Shown here in pieces: positions 21,132 to 33,170 of a stretch of DNA of 64,000 bases. A model generated the notes under the pieces. It made no database searches, was not told the origin of the DNA, and was given only the letters and a program-made list of their open reading frames with translations. The position numbers were made by a program, and so were the translations under genes. This DNA comes from Isoetes taiwanensis (Eukaryota > Streptophyta > Lycopodiopsida > Isoetales > Isoetaceae): the NCBI GenBank assembly GCA_021234155.1, contig JAJEKV010000004.1, forward strand, positions 3,908,109-3,972,108, written 5' to 3'. Each line of letters begins with the position of its first letter. Position 1 is the stretch's first letter.

Positions 21132-21440
21132 TTTGAATTAATCTAAGATTGCCTCGTCATCTACGAAGAGACAACGCCTTCGTTTTCTCTCTTTAATGTT
21201 GCATGATGGGAGCAACGCCATGCGAGAAGCCACACATTCAGCATAGATGGGCAAGGCACTGTAAAATCCAAATTACAATTTATTGTAATGCAACATCTGA
21301 CTAAGAACTAGGACCAACAAAACCAGAAATAAAAAGAAGCAGTTAAACTAAAATGATGTTGGCATAAAACGTAATTGTAATAGTCTAAAATAAGTTTAAA
21401 ATATAATCTTTAAACACGAAATCAAATGCTGAAATACTAA

Positions 21441-24400
21441 CTAGTCATCAGGCTCGGGTATGTCTTGGACTTGGATTATATCCAGATCCTCATTATCTTC
21501 ATTTTCATCTTCGTAGTTGCTTTTCTTTTCCTCGATGCTCTGCGACTTGTAACATGAAAGCAATGACTTCTTGCACGAGATCATAATCACGCTCAATGCC
21601 ATAGTAATGAACTCCTGCGATAGTCTGCAAAGATAGATCATCGGTGCTGATCCTGCAAACAAATCAAGCACTAAACCACCAACTGGACAATAAGTATGCA
21701 AAAGGAACTCCATGAAAATCGGGGACTTCTCCAAGCCAAATCTTGACAATTGCATATCTTTGTAATGTAGCCTATCAGTTTCTGTCAAATGATGAGTGTA
21801 GAAATCTCGATCTGGGCCATAGCCTTTATGCTGAAAAGGTGAGCCGTTGATTGGTGGCACGGGCACTCCTATGCGGCTATAGATGACACATACTTGGCAA
21901 TATTGTGCAATCATTCCCAGCTTGTCCTTGCTATGGCCAAAAGGAACCTTTGAGGATAGAAAGAACATTCGACACTTCTCCAAATTCCGCTTCTTTGCAT
22001 ACACGTCCAGTGTCTTTAGTTGTTCCTGCGTACAAATGCACAATGCAAATCCTTTATCATCCAAACAAAGTGTAGCAATGCTCATGCTAGCATCAATGAG
22101 ATCCTGATCACATAAATTCCATGCTGGAATTTCATCATGTCCAATGGTAGGTATCATATTTGTAGGAAGGTCTATAAAAACCACATGAAAGCCCCAATCT
22201 CTAGGCTTGCCATTCCTCTGCATAATCTTGTCAATCATTTTGTTTCCACGTGCAAACTCCCTTAACTCCTTGAACTCTTTAAAGTGCATAGAAGAAGAAG
22301 ATGACACCATAGACTTTGCTAGCACATGCACATCCAAACATACAAGGAGACTATTGATATTCTTGAAGTCATATGAAGGTCTAGCATCCATGTCATCAAA
22401 TATCTCGAGGACTTCTTCCTCTTCCTGTATTGAAGCTTCTGAACGTTGCTTTTTGGCAGACTTACATTCATTCTTATCAACATTTTTTCGCTTCCTATTA
22501 TCAGAAGACAATTGCCCCTCTTCATCCTGTGCCTTTGATGCACTACATAATTCATTATATTGCTCCAACTCCTCCTCAGGAACTTCTCCAGGGGGGAAAT
22601 CAAGCCACCAAGGGCAATTATCTCTTTCCCAATCACTCAAAACACCTTTCTTGTCCTTCAGGTTGTACATAGTAGAGATCTCATCTAGAGTGGCCCATCT
22701 CCTTACCAAAACAGGTATCTTATCAATGTATTGCTTAGAGAGGCAGTAAACAAAGTACCTGCAGATAACAAAATTCATTATTAGAGATTCATAACATAGT
22801 AATAATAGTACGCGCACACTTTGAAATTTACCTAAAGCATACTCTCATCGAGGACCTCTTAATATCATATGCATCCTCCATTTTTGCACTCAAGGACATG
22901 TTCTTTTCAAATGTCTTGAACATGCTATCTCTATATTTCAACTTAAAATCATCAAACCATACTTCCAATATGTCCCCTACATTTGCCACAGCAATGTGCT
23001 TAGTTGATATAACTGAATCAAATGTTTCCTTGGATTTTTTCAGAAGATGCTCGAGCCAAGTTTCTTTTTTCAACCATTCATTAAATTCCTTGTCATTATT
23101 TGGAATTTTGTAGCTAGATACTATCGCAGTGCCCTAAATCATCCACTCCAACCACTTATCTCTAACACATGGATCAACTCTTGCTTTCATCATGTCATTC
23201 AACTTCTCCAAAGTTAGCCAAAAATTATTCTCCAGCTGTCTGCTTGTGACCATAGTAACCCAATTATGCCCCAAATCAGGATTTTCAATAGCCAAATATT
23301 TTTCTCTTTTTGCTTGCCATTTTCGTCTCACTCCTTTCTTTGCTTTGACCTTAGCTTCATCATTACCCAATCCCTCACTATATCAACCTCTTTCACAATT
23401 GTGGACTGAAATGCAATCAGTAAATGTTATAAATAGTGCATGTTTTAACTAAACACTAAAAAATTCATGTTTTAACACAAACCTAATACATGATCTTTGC
23501 CAAAATGTACCTAGTATGAGGATATCAGGGCTCCTCCTTCATTGCCTTCACTTCTGCATTTCTACTTTCTGCAAGCTCTTGGCTGCTAATATTGGCAAGA
23601 AAGTTTGTCAAATCAGAGTTACTCATCCTGTGCACTCCGTAAAGTATGTCTTTCAGCTTTGTCTTTACAATTCCATGCTCATTTAACCTGAAAAATAAAT
23701 TGTACGTGTTTGTATAAATGAAAATGTAACTATAGTCATCAAATACTTACTCATTTATCCTATTCATTGCTCGTACTAAGGCTGCCTCCTTGGTGGGTTC
23801 AATGTTCACAAACGATGCTTTGACTGAAAAGTGCATGCTCCTTACAAGAGAGTATCTCTCTTTGATTTCGTGCAACCAAGCATCTGTTCTATGGTTCCCA
23901 TCCCAGCAAATAAACATCTTATTAGAAAGATCACTCCATTCATCATTGGATTGCAAACTAGACTCAAATGCTTCGTTCTCTTGCTTCCAAGAATCATCCC
24001 AGCTTTGCACAATCTGTTCTGTGACTGGAATTGTGTTGCCCAATGAGTCAGTAATAGAAAGGATGAAACTACCTTTCTCAAGTATATACCCATCATTCCT
24101 TAGTGTCTCACGCATCGCCTTGGCGCCCTTGGTAACAATACGCACAGCTTGGTTAACTTGTACACGACAAAGAGGAATCAAGGGAGGATCTCTTCCCCGC
24201 ACAATTCTGAGTTCATTCAAAGTCTGGGATATCATTTGTAAAGTGAAATTTTTCGGGACATCTACAAGATCCTCTTCTTCATGCTTGTTTTTTTTTTTCA
24301 TTGGTTTTTCAACTTCACCATCTTTTGGCATGTCATCAGTGCTAGGCCTATCCTCTACACCTTGTAACTCTTCCACTTCAATGAAGTCTGATGTTTCCAT

Positions 24401-24520
24401 ATTCTCTTCATCCCCTTCTCTATGAACTGTCTCTTCATTCTTTTTATTCTTGCTCTTGGATTTTCTCTTCCCCATCTTATCAAGTGATCGTAATATAGTT
24501 CCCCTCCTTGTTACAACCAT
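21441..24520 (-). pseudogene. ParB-like domain plus beta-class DNA methyltransferase-like gene, spliced, damaged
   Basis: The likely start is ATG 24520, just after an acceptor. The first part is Lys/Glu-rich. Then comes a ParB/Srx-like domain with FICWDGNHRTDAWLHEI (near 23,860), where GNHR fits the GxxR signature. A 63-bp intron (23688-23750) joins RINE to LNEHG. A middle region follows. A 73-bp intron (22759-22831) joins RVCFR to YFVYC. The C-terminal half has the order of beta-class N4C/N6A methyltransferases: motif IV-like FHVVFIDLPTNM (DPPY changed to DLPT), motif X-like KSPIFMEFLLHTY, and motif I VLDLFAGS. A neighbouring frame continues with GVHYYGIERDYDLV. Damage: TGA near 23,525, frameshift near 23,375, TAG at 23134, frameshift right after FAG near 21,650. 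Splice sites are intact. I infer a transposon-borne or captured DNA-modification gene; activity is doubtful given DLPT and the lesions. Confidence 0.65.
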
Positions 24521-24882
24521 AGCACTGCACATAACATTCAAGTAAATGATTATTTCCAAGCAATAGATATGAATATATAAGATATGATATTGGCATGATA
24601 TGAATACATAATGATACTAGCTTAGCCTATGCTGCCATTTATATAAGACACAAGATCAATTTTCGCTCTAATTCATAGCATTTTAACAGGTTCAGCTTCA
24701 TGCAAATGCAAATTTCTACAATGCCTCACCTTGTGGATAATGAAGAAAAAACAGTTCATATCAAAAAAAAAAACATTTTCAACATAGCACATACCAGAAA
24801 CACTGATGTAATAGTCCTCCACAGCTAGCATACTGTTCCAAGAGAGCCGAATATTATATTGCAAAATAATCTGAATGTGAAG

Positions 24883-25454
24883 CAAACGGCACCGTTTGAG
24901 GACATGGTGTCTTACAGATTTGAGGACATGGTGTCTTAAAAAAAACATTTAATGTCTTATATAATATTTATTGAAAATGTTCTAAAATCCCAAACGACGT
25001 CGTTTGCCTCAGATAAAACAGGCTATTGAAAAAATCAAAGCTAATAGCCACAGCTCCTACGAATGCTACAAATGCTACAAGCTGCTATGAATGCTACAAG
25101 CTGAAACGGCGCCGTTTCTACTCAATGCTTCTATTCATTTGCAAAATCGAATCATTTGCTCCCATTGAAGAAAAAATTTCGAAATAGGAATCTAACCTCA
25201 AACGGTGCCGTTTGCTTCAGCTGTGGATTCAACCTCGTTGCTAGTTTTGTTGCTAAGTCTGCTTCGAATCTTTCTTGGAAAGATCTATGTAGATGCAACA
25301 AGTCACTACAGAAATAATCTACTAAAAAATAGTGATTCTACCTCTACCTCAAACGGCGCCGTTTGCATCAGTAGCCCGTCTGCAAACCATATTGATTCAG
25401 AAGTTCGCTGGCAGAAACCAGAAACGGCAGAGTAACCAGAAACGGCGCCGTTTG
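24883..25454. repeat. Six AAACGGCGCCGTTT-type palindromes
   Basis: 16-bp palindromes are centred on near-identical sequence at 24883, 24991, 25103, 25199, 25350 and 25439, spaced 89-151 bp. Three of them (CAAACGACGTCGTTTG, GAAACGGCGCCGTTTC, CAAACGGCGCCGTTTG) are perfect. Each half holds AACGG, the core of plant MYB3R/MSA sites. They lie 0.5-1.1 kb upstream of the intact transposase gene. They could be transposase-binding subterminal repeats or cell-cycle promoter sites. Confidence 0.85.
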
Positions 25455-25987
25455 CATCAAAACGTTTGCTTCACCTGCATCTCATCTCTGTTATGCGCCG
25501 CTTCTTCAGCCTTCAGCATCAGAATCCGTTTGCTCAGTTATCCATTTGCTTTTGTTGAAAATCCATCGGTTTCCTCTTTTGTTGAAAATCCGTCCTTTTG
25601 TTGTTGCCGTAGTTCAAAATGTTGCCATAATTTAAAATATTTTTCCTAACAAAATATGGTTAATATGAAATAATATGGTTAATATGATATAAGGTTGGAT
25701 TAAGGTTAATAATAGAAAACGTTAGGTTAATATGAAATACGGTTAGCTTAACGTAAATAGAAACGTTAGGTTTTCTGTCCCCATGTGCAATATTATTAAT
25801 GGAAATGGAGTCATAATTAAAAGCACAAATTAACATTCAAGTTTGTTGCAACCGTAATAAAATTTGGAGGCTATCCGTTAGGTAATTGTTTTGGAAGTGT
25901 GGAATCATAATAATATCTCAAAGCAAGTTTGAAGTCCTCAAATTGGGGATTTTAAACTTGCTTAGAGATTTCGCATCTCACTCCTAA

Positions 25988-28900
25988 ATGGGAGAGAGTT
26001 CTACAAAAAAGCTCCTTTTCAAAGCATCTGGTCGAGTGCAAGAACTATACTTGCCATTCGTGAATGGAATATGCACTGTTGATAGCAGTATGCTATCCAC
26101 AGTATTCAACTACGATATTAACACCTTATGTGTGGTTCAAGTCAAGGATTCCCAAGATCCCTCTTCTTTAAGGAATGTTATTGAGGAAGTCTACAAATCT
26201 AAGAGTGATAGGAAATTTGTAATCTATGAGGAATTTGGTGATACAGTCATGGTCTATGGTGGCAAAGAGCAATCAAAACCAGTTGTAGTCATAGCTATTG
26301 ATTCTCCATCTTCCTCTTCGCTAGATTCTGTAAGACCTGGTGATTCAACTTTCCAGAAAATCCTCCGTTGTACAGGCAAAAGCAAATTGAAGAAAATTTG
26401 TTCAGAAGTTAAAGAGCCTGTGAAGGTCGACTCCTTACCACCCTTTTATAATGGCAAAATTGTCTACGAGTTGCCTCCACAAAAAGACTCTGGAGGAACT
26501 ATGGATGGAATGCAACAGTCTTTGGATCCACATAAATGGACAAATCCTAGTCATACAAATGGATTTAAGTCGTGTATACAAGGCACTGTCAGATTGGCCT
26601 ACTGTGTTGGACACTTGGAATGTCAAAACCCTTGTTGTGACTATGCATTGGGGAAAGGCCAAGCAAATTCTGTACAATGGAAAGGTTCTTTAGGGACAAG
26701 GCCTAATATTGGTCCCACATCAGAAGAACATGGTTCTCTACATTGCGCATTCTGTAAGGAACAACCAATTTGTATTGCAAGATGTGATGTGATGATTTAT
26801 TATTGCCTCCCTAGCTGCATTACTGATACACGACTTGTAGTCCATACTGGAACTCATACCCATCCAATTAGGCGTGTGGAAAGCAAGGAAGACGTAAGGA
26901 GACTGCACTCACTTTTGCAGAACATGCCAGTTAGTTCCATTGGTAAGTTTGGACCCAAACAGATGCAAAATGAATTGGCCATGCAGTTGGTGATTGCAGA
27001 CGTACTTTCAACATCAGAGGTTGATCAAATTGAAATGTTGACAAGCTACAAGGTAGAAGAACTGTTGGACCGCTTGGAGCCACTTTGCAATCAAAGAAGG
27101 TAATATTTTCATTTTGAGTAGTTAAGAGTTTCATTATTTTCTAATGCATTTTTGTTTAATGTATAGATTAAGGAAATGGATAGATGATGCAAGAAAAAAA
27201 AATAAGCAATATTCTGATGACTATAACAACATCATGTACCTAAAAAGTAAGTGTCGGTATGAATACTTCCATGGCTCGAAGTTTCCATACCAAACTCATG
27301 ACAAAGATAATGACAGATGTTATATTTTTAAAATGTCAACTATTGGTCCTGGTAGTGGTGTTGATTTAGTAAACAGAATGCGACCCGGTCAGGATCTTGG
27401 CAACTCATGGGTGCATTTTGATCATGTTAAAAGAATACATGGATGGACTACACTGGCATGCCACGTGTATGATCCTATGTAAGTGACCACTAAATGTATC
27501 CCTTTTTCATATGAACTTTATCTGTTAACTAATGACAACATTCCCACATTACAGATTACGAAGCTTGGTGACAATAGCAATTTGTGATATGAAAACAGAA
27601 GACGCTCAATCACAAAGGAAATTCTGGAAAAAGTTGAATAAAGTGATGATATCTAAGGGTTACGAGCCTGCTCAATTTCATGGATTTATGGCTGATGAAG
27701 CTCAGGCAAATTGGATAGCAGTTAGAGATGTTTTCTTTGAGGGTAAAGAAGTGTGTGAAAAAGAGCGCTCTTGTGTCTTTCACTTTGAACAATGTATGCA
27801 GAGGCAGGCCAAGAAGCATCTCAGTCCTGAATATAGAGAGGAGTTTATGAAAGTCTGCAGAGAGTGGAGAAACTCAGATAATCCAAATGAATTGTACCTT
27901 TATATGACAGGTTGGCTTCTACAGAAGGCTTCTGCATCAAATGTCAACGCATTGTGTTCGTGGATGGCTTGGTGGCATCAGAGAGTGAGCCGATGGGGAA
28001 ATTATATGAAAGCTTGTGCCTCAATAGAAGATGCTATGCATATACCTGATACTAATTTGTCTGAAAGTAGACATGCAAGTTGGTTAGCAGCTACAGGTTA
28101 TAAAAAAACTTTAACTCTGTATGATGCTAATTTGTTTGATTTGACAGAAGCTATTTTACAAAGTAGTAAGTACAAGTCACACCTCGACCATAACTTTGTT
28201 GGATCAGGACCAGGAATATCTACACTTTTCTCAAGGTTGCAAGGTAGATTAAGTAGTGGGATTAAGAGTAAGGAGGTTACTGATGCAGTTATTCAGGAAG
28301 TTAGCAGACAGGGTTTACCAATATTTCAGTGTGGTTCTGGTGGGAATGATCAAACAATATCAAAGAGAAAATGCATGAACAGCTCCACAACCACAGGTGA
28401 GTTTGGAACACATAGACCAGACAAGCAAGCAAGAAATATACCTAGAGTAGCAGAAACAGATCCAGTAGTCAAAAATTTATTTGGGTCAAATTCTATTGAC
28501 GTCAATGAGAGAGAAATCTTTGATACCAACTGGGCCATTCGTAGAACAAATGCTGGCAGTAAAGTGAGATGTCAAGGCAGGGTTTCAATAAATGGTAAAA
28601 AATGTGACAAATTGATTAACAAGGGCCTATCATCAGTTGCAGCGCCATCGTATTATGGTATAAGGTCTTATAGAGGAGGAACATGCGAGCAATTTTTTTG
28701 GTTTTGTCCTGATAACTATAGGTGCACATGGTACCCAAATGCTGATATGGTTTCCACACCCAATCGTCCTGTTTTGTGGCCAGTACATAAGGGTGTCAAA
28801 CTTAAGCCTAACGAGCTCGAGACTTTGGAAAAGGGTGGCTATAATCTGGAAGGATTGAGTAGAACCACATATGCCCATCAAAATGAAGATGTTCAGTATG

Positions 28901-29289
28901 TTCACAGTCCTGGAAGTCAACACTCTGTCATGAGACGTGATGGTAAGCGTGTAAACAGAAGGACTAAACTTAGTAGAGTTGCAGAACTAAATTTGGAGCA
29001 AAGCAAAGACATGGATGTCTCAGTTCTAAGTAATGTGATTGTTCATAAGAGACATGTGGACTTCAGTTTGAACAGAAATGGCAATGTGTATATTGTTAGC
29101 ATCAAGAAAGAGCCTTCATGCACCTGTCCTGATTATCAGAAGAGGGTTGCAAAGGGAAGCTTCATCCCGTGCAAGCATATGTTCTACATCTTCCAGTCGG
29201 AGCTTCACAGAGATCCCTCCATTGACATGACACTTCTCCAGCCAGTGTTTAGTGACGATCTTCTGGATAGCTTATTGCATGTCTTTTAA
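25988..29289 (+). CDS. Intact spliced transposase-like gene: WRKY/GCM-type zinc finger, DDE-like core, SWIM finger
   Basis: Three exons (25988-27099, 27167-27478, 27555-29289) join in frame with GT-AG introns of 67 and 76 bp (donors GTAATATT and GTAAGTGA, acceptors TGTATAG and ATTACAG). They give 1,052 codons with no lesion. Near residues 190-300 is a Cys/His region with CQNPCCDYA, CAFCKEQPICIARC and HTGTHTHP, resembling WRKY-GCM1 zinc fingers of Mutator-like elements. The middle has WVHFDHVKRIHGW, FHGFMADEAQANW and CVFHFEQCMQRQ, fitting an RNase-H-like DDE domain. The C-terminus has SCTCPDYQKRVAKGS...CKHMFYIF, a SWIM zinc finger (CxCx(n)CxH). This combination is typical of MULE-related transposases. 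An intact frame among wrecks suggests recent activity or domestication. The six palindromes upstream may be its binding sites. Confidence 0.85.
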
Positions 29290-29540
29290 CAGAGTTACAA
29301 CTCATTTCGCTTTATAGAACTAATGTTTGTTGGATTTTAATAAACATTATGTGATTGGTAGTCTTACATTGATTGATTTCTTACATTGTAGTTAAATATT
29401 GCCAACTACAATCTAAAATATAATAGTCTAAAATAACTTCAAAATACAATCTTCGAACATGAAATCAAATCTTACTTTAAAATATAATCTTTGAACTTGA
29501 AATCAAATCTTACTTATACTCGTAGCATAATACATTATAA
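29290..29540. other. 3' spacer
   Basis: AT-rich DNA between two convergent genes. An imperfect repeat of TCAAATCTTACTT occurs near 29,466-29,515. Some of it (AATCTAAAATATAATAGTC) echoes 21.36-21.42 kb, at the 3' side of the methyltransferase-like gene. Confidence 0.4.
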
Positions 29541-29999
29541 TCACATTGTAGTACTTTTTGATAACTTTCTAAATTGAGGGATAAAGACCATAAGACCATT
29601 ATAAAAAGGACCACAAAAAAATTGCACTCCTTCTGCTTGATTCAATGGCTTGACACCATTTGTACCTGCTGCTGCCATTATCAGGGTGGACTTCCTTGCA
29701 CGAAGCATGTCATGATTCCTCTCAAACTTATGTTCTTGCATTGTTTCCTTCAAATTCTTCACCATTTGCTCGGCCATAGTAACCTGCTTAGATTTCTTTA
29801 TAGAAGCAATTGGTAAATCCCTTGCCCTCCAAAGAAGACTGTCAAGGATGCGGCCTTTGTCATTGTCATCAACATTTGTACTAATTTGGTTGAATACTTC
29901 ATAAATTTCTCCTGAAATTTCTCTTATTCTGCGGTCACTCAGTCTCAATTTCTTATTCTTCTTTGAAGGCGAATCTTTAGAAGGGGAATTCTTCTTCAT
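29541..29999 (-). CDS. Small basic protein, 152 residues, unknown
   Basis: ATG 29999 opens a clean frame of 152 codons. The start is Ser/Lys-rich (KKNSPSKDSPSKKNKKLRL). A helical middle follows, and the C-terminus has Phe/Pro (VQFFCGPFYNGLMVF). It is convergent with the transposase gene to the left. The segment around LRARKSTLIMAAAGTNG loosely recalls KLAAKHSLLSMIVGENG in the gene at the right edge. They may be the N-terminal region of one transposon protein family, which is weak inference. Confidence 0.45.
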   Translation of the reverse strand: MKKNSPSKDSPSKKNKKLRLSDRRIREISGEIYEVFNQISTNVDDNDKGRILDSLLWRARDLPIASIKKSKQVTMAEQMVKNLKETMQEHKFERNHDMLRARKSTLIMAAAGTNGVKPLNQAEGVQFFCGPFYNGLMVFIPQFRKLSKSTTM

Positions 30000-30393
30000 T
30001 GCTACCTTCTTTGCATACAATCTCCGCCTCGATCTCTCTTCCTTGTTGCATCAATGGCTCAGTAAATTGAACGGGGAGAGGAATTGGGTTTCATCTATCC
30101 TGGATTTCTGTGTATTGCAAAATTGGTGAGGGCAAATTGTTGAATTTCGGTTCAGGCAATTCTTGGAAACAATTAGTCCCTCCATTTTGCTTGAATTCAA
30201 GATGGGTTAGCCCGCCATCCAGAATATATGGCTACAGTGCATTCATGTTTCGGCACCAAACATGTTCATGATTCTCTCGACTGTCATTTGACGTGCGCAA
30301 GACCCCTACATGTCAATACTTCAATCACGCACGTCGTGTTTAAAACACACCGATTTTAAGCACTTGTAAGCGGCGTCCGGACGGTGATTTCTG

Positions 30394-30937
30394 CTACCCA
30401 GTACCGATTTTGCACCCTTCGTTTAAAGTTGCACTAATCTCAGCAATATCTGCAGGTGAAGTATTGGCATCCAAGAGTCGACACCTCCTATACGCATAGA
30501 GATTGTAGAACATTTTTTGGCCTGTTTGTTCTGCCTGCCTGATGAGGGCCTTTTGTGCCTCAATTGAATGCTGCCCGTCGATGACGACGCATTTAATGTC
30601 ATCATTTTCTGATAACTCCTCGACGTTCGACCACACAGCAGGCTTGTTCGTGATCGAATCCCAAGGTAACACATCTGCTGGCATAGGCATTTGACCTGGA
30701 TTATTAATCATGCTCTAAACAATCTCCATGGCATGTGCTGGGTCATACCTTCTGATAACATAAATGGAGCTTGGTGAATGGATGAGGCGCCTCACATGGA
30801 GCTGAAAAGTTGATCACATGGATAATCATGGTCAAAGTACTTATTTAGCTTGTTCATGGCCTCTAGCTGTGCCATCCTGTCCTGATCATTCTCAAACACG
30901 GAAGCCTCTATGCCTTCGACAACCGCAGGTTCTCTCA
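30394..30937 (-). pseudogene. ParB-like (DGQHxxEA) gene remnant
   Basis: The minus-strand pieces include FENDQDRMAQLEAMNKLNKY (near 30,850), then RLIHSPSSIYVIRRYDPAHA. A stop codon (TAG near 30,717) follows, then an open part with VVIDGQHSIEAQKALI. DGQHxxEA and the preceding IYVIRRYDP match the ParB/DGQHR-type nucleotide-binding fold. At least one frameshift (near 30,800) and one stop are present. It is a second ParB-like sequence 6 kb from the one at 23.9 kb but is not a copy of it at this level. Confidence 0.5.
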
Positions 30938-30953
30938 TAGAAGAAGTGTCTGA

Positions 30954-31829
30954 TTGGAAGAGCTTTGTGGATGGTTATACATTGGATCTGAAGGTCATTC
31001 CAGGCCTCTGCAGTTCACTTTTTGGGTCAGAAATGAGATTCCAATCTTTCAATGGAAGATGAGACCTTCAGAGAAGAAGTGGAGAGGAGAGGAGGAAATA
31101 TGGCGTAGAGATGAGAGTGGCAAGCCTATGATGCCTTCGGGTCAACCAAAAGCTTTGACTAAGGAATAAATCTAGGACTATATAAAGCATTGGCAAACCA
31201 ACCCCAATGACACCAACCGTGCTTTGGTAGCTTACTGGAAGAAGGTGATTAATCTGTTGGGGGAGATAGACACATCCTAAGAATTGAAAGAAGGGTGGTT
31301 GCCTAAAACTAGGTGGAAGACCTTAGCAGGTGCTGAGGATGTTGAAGACACTGTTAGTAGTATTCGTAAGCATTATGCTCCTCCTCCTTCTGACAAACAC
31401 TATGTTAGTCCTAAGAACAATAGGCCAAAGTTTCTAGGCATAGAAGCTTATGAACCTTCCACTGACTTGGAATGCCAACAATTTGTGATAGTAAAGCCAG
31501 TAGATTTAGACATCTATCCAATGTGGTTGGGGTACACCATCTCTGATATTTGCAAAGAAGAAGGTAATATTAACTTCAACCATGTGTGGGTAGAATGGTG
31601 GTGTCCAGTGCATCAGTTGACCAATGTATTGGATAAAGAAATGTACTTAGATTGTTGGACAAAGAAATGGAGGAGAAATTCGAGTGATCCTGATCTTTGG
31701 CTAGACTTTGAAAGTGTATTGTACTCATGGACTCCAAGAACTATTCCAGGTAGAAATGTGAGAATTACCATACCTCAGGATGTCAGGAATAAGGCTATGA
31801 TATCATTGGGGGTGCTTGAAGAAAAGTGA
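30954..31829 (+). pseudogene. Remnant of an unknown transposon-type protein
   Basis: A plus-strand frame with stops near 31,167, 31,173 and 31,278. The last part is open for 181 codons (31284-31829). It has DIYPMWLGYTISDI, VEWWCPVHQL, YLDCWTKKW and VLYSWTPRTIPG, a Trp-rich compact domain that could be a Tudor/BAH-like reader at the end of a transposase. I do not recognise the family. It is divergent from the ParB-like remnant, with starts about 20 bases apart, so they may once have formed one two-gene element. Confidence 0.45.
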
Positions 31830-32022
31830 ATAACTATGTAAATTTTCTTCATCACGTTCTTATAATATAGTGCTATATTGTGAAATATTGACTATTTTGT
31901 AAATAATATGAGATTACATTTTCATACTTTTGAATTTGAATATGCTACAAAACATACAATATGAAACTTGTTCCAAAATTAAGACATAATCCCAATTTGA
32001 TTGAATGATTAATAGCACATTT
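31830..32022. other. AT-rich spacer
   Basis: No feature is seen. Confidence 0.3.
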
Positions 32023-32961
32023 TCAGGATAGATAATACACATGCACCCTCTTCTCCTCGTGAAGGCTGTTCAGGCCACTTGGAAATGTCGATGCTAAGTT
32101 GTCGATATTTTTTGAAATCAATAACTCCATGCACCGGATCATCTCTAGTTTTTGTATGTCAATCTCAGGGTCATGGATCAATTGCCTCAGCTTTCCCCTT
32201 GTAGGCTCGGCAAATGCATTATCTACATGCATGTGAGCAAGCTTGAGACGGCGCCATGATTATAGTAATAATTAAACCTTGTTTTTGCCTATCTTTCATT
32301 GCCAGTCAACGTGTCGATGCAATGTATAATTTTTCCATGCTTTACTTGCATGTTAAGCTCTCATATATTCTTGTCAAAGTGCTTGGCACACTCTTCTGCT
32401 TCCAAGATGTGGTCATCATCGTGCATAAGTTTAACAATGTAGGCCTAGTCCTTGAGAAAGCTGGACCCTAGAATGTGGCACCTATAAACGTTTCTATACG
32501 CACCACCTCCTACCTATCTCTTGTTCATCAAGTTATTGTTGTTGATCCAAGCAAGCCAGCTGGTCTTAGCATCTGCCACCTTATGCTCCCACTCCATCTG
32601 GCTCTCCTCTGGACGTCGTGATCTTATAGTAGAGGCCAGTGCTCTCTTAATAACATGGGGACATGGTTCTATATCCTACCCTTCCTTAGGTTTCACAACT
32701 CGCTCTAAATGTTTGCACCTTCCTTCAACTCCTTCACCATGCGACTTCTTAAATTAGCCACTTGTGCTTTAATGTTCCCCAAGCTCCATGGTTGTTACCA
32801 ACCGTCCATTCATGTGCTTCATCCTCCATCTTGTTAGATGCACCCGTCCTGACTGCCGGCATGAATAGCCTCTTAGTGTCGTTGACAACACTCTCTAAGA
32901 GTTCTGTGCATAAGTCCTCCCTATACAAGTTGACCTCCATGTCAGCTCTTGGCATACGCAA
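32023..32961 (-). pseudogene. Weak coding remnants, unknown
   Basis: Two short minus-strand frames (32749-32961 and 32023-32232) have protein-like composition (e.g. LTR-free, RLFMPAVRTGASNKMEDEA and HDPEIDIQKLEMIRCMELL). The DNA between them has stops in all frames. They may be exons or scraps of one decayed gene. No family is recognised. Confidence 0.2.
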
Positions 32962-33170
32962 TACTCGGGGTCATAGCCAGTTTATCAGGTCTGTCTTGTC
33001 TTGCCCTACCACATTATTTCTACAGCAGATCTTCTAATTAAGGTTTAGCCAGATTTAGTTTGCAGATTCAAAGAATCAAAGCTGATATTATAGCCATTTC
33101 TCCAAATTACTTGCATTCAACATCCAGACTCCAAAGCCTACGTTGGGGATCACATTGAACATTGATTTTT

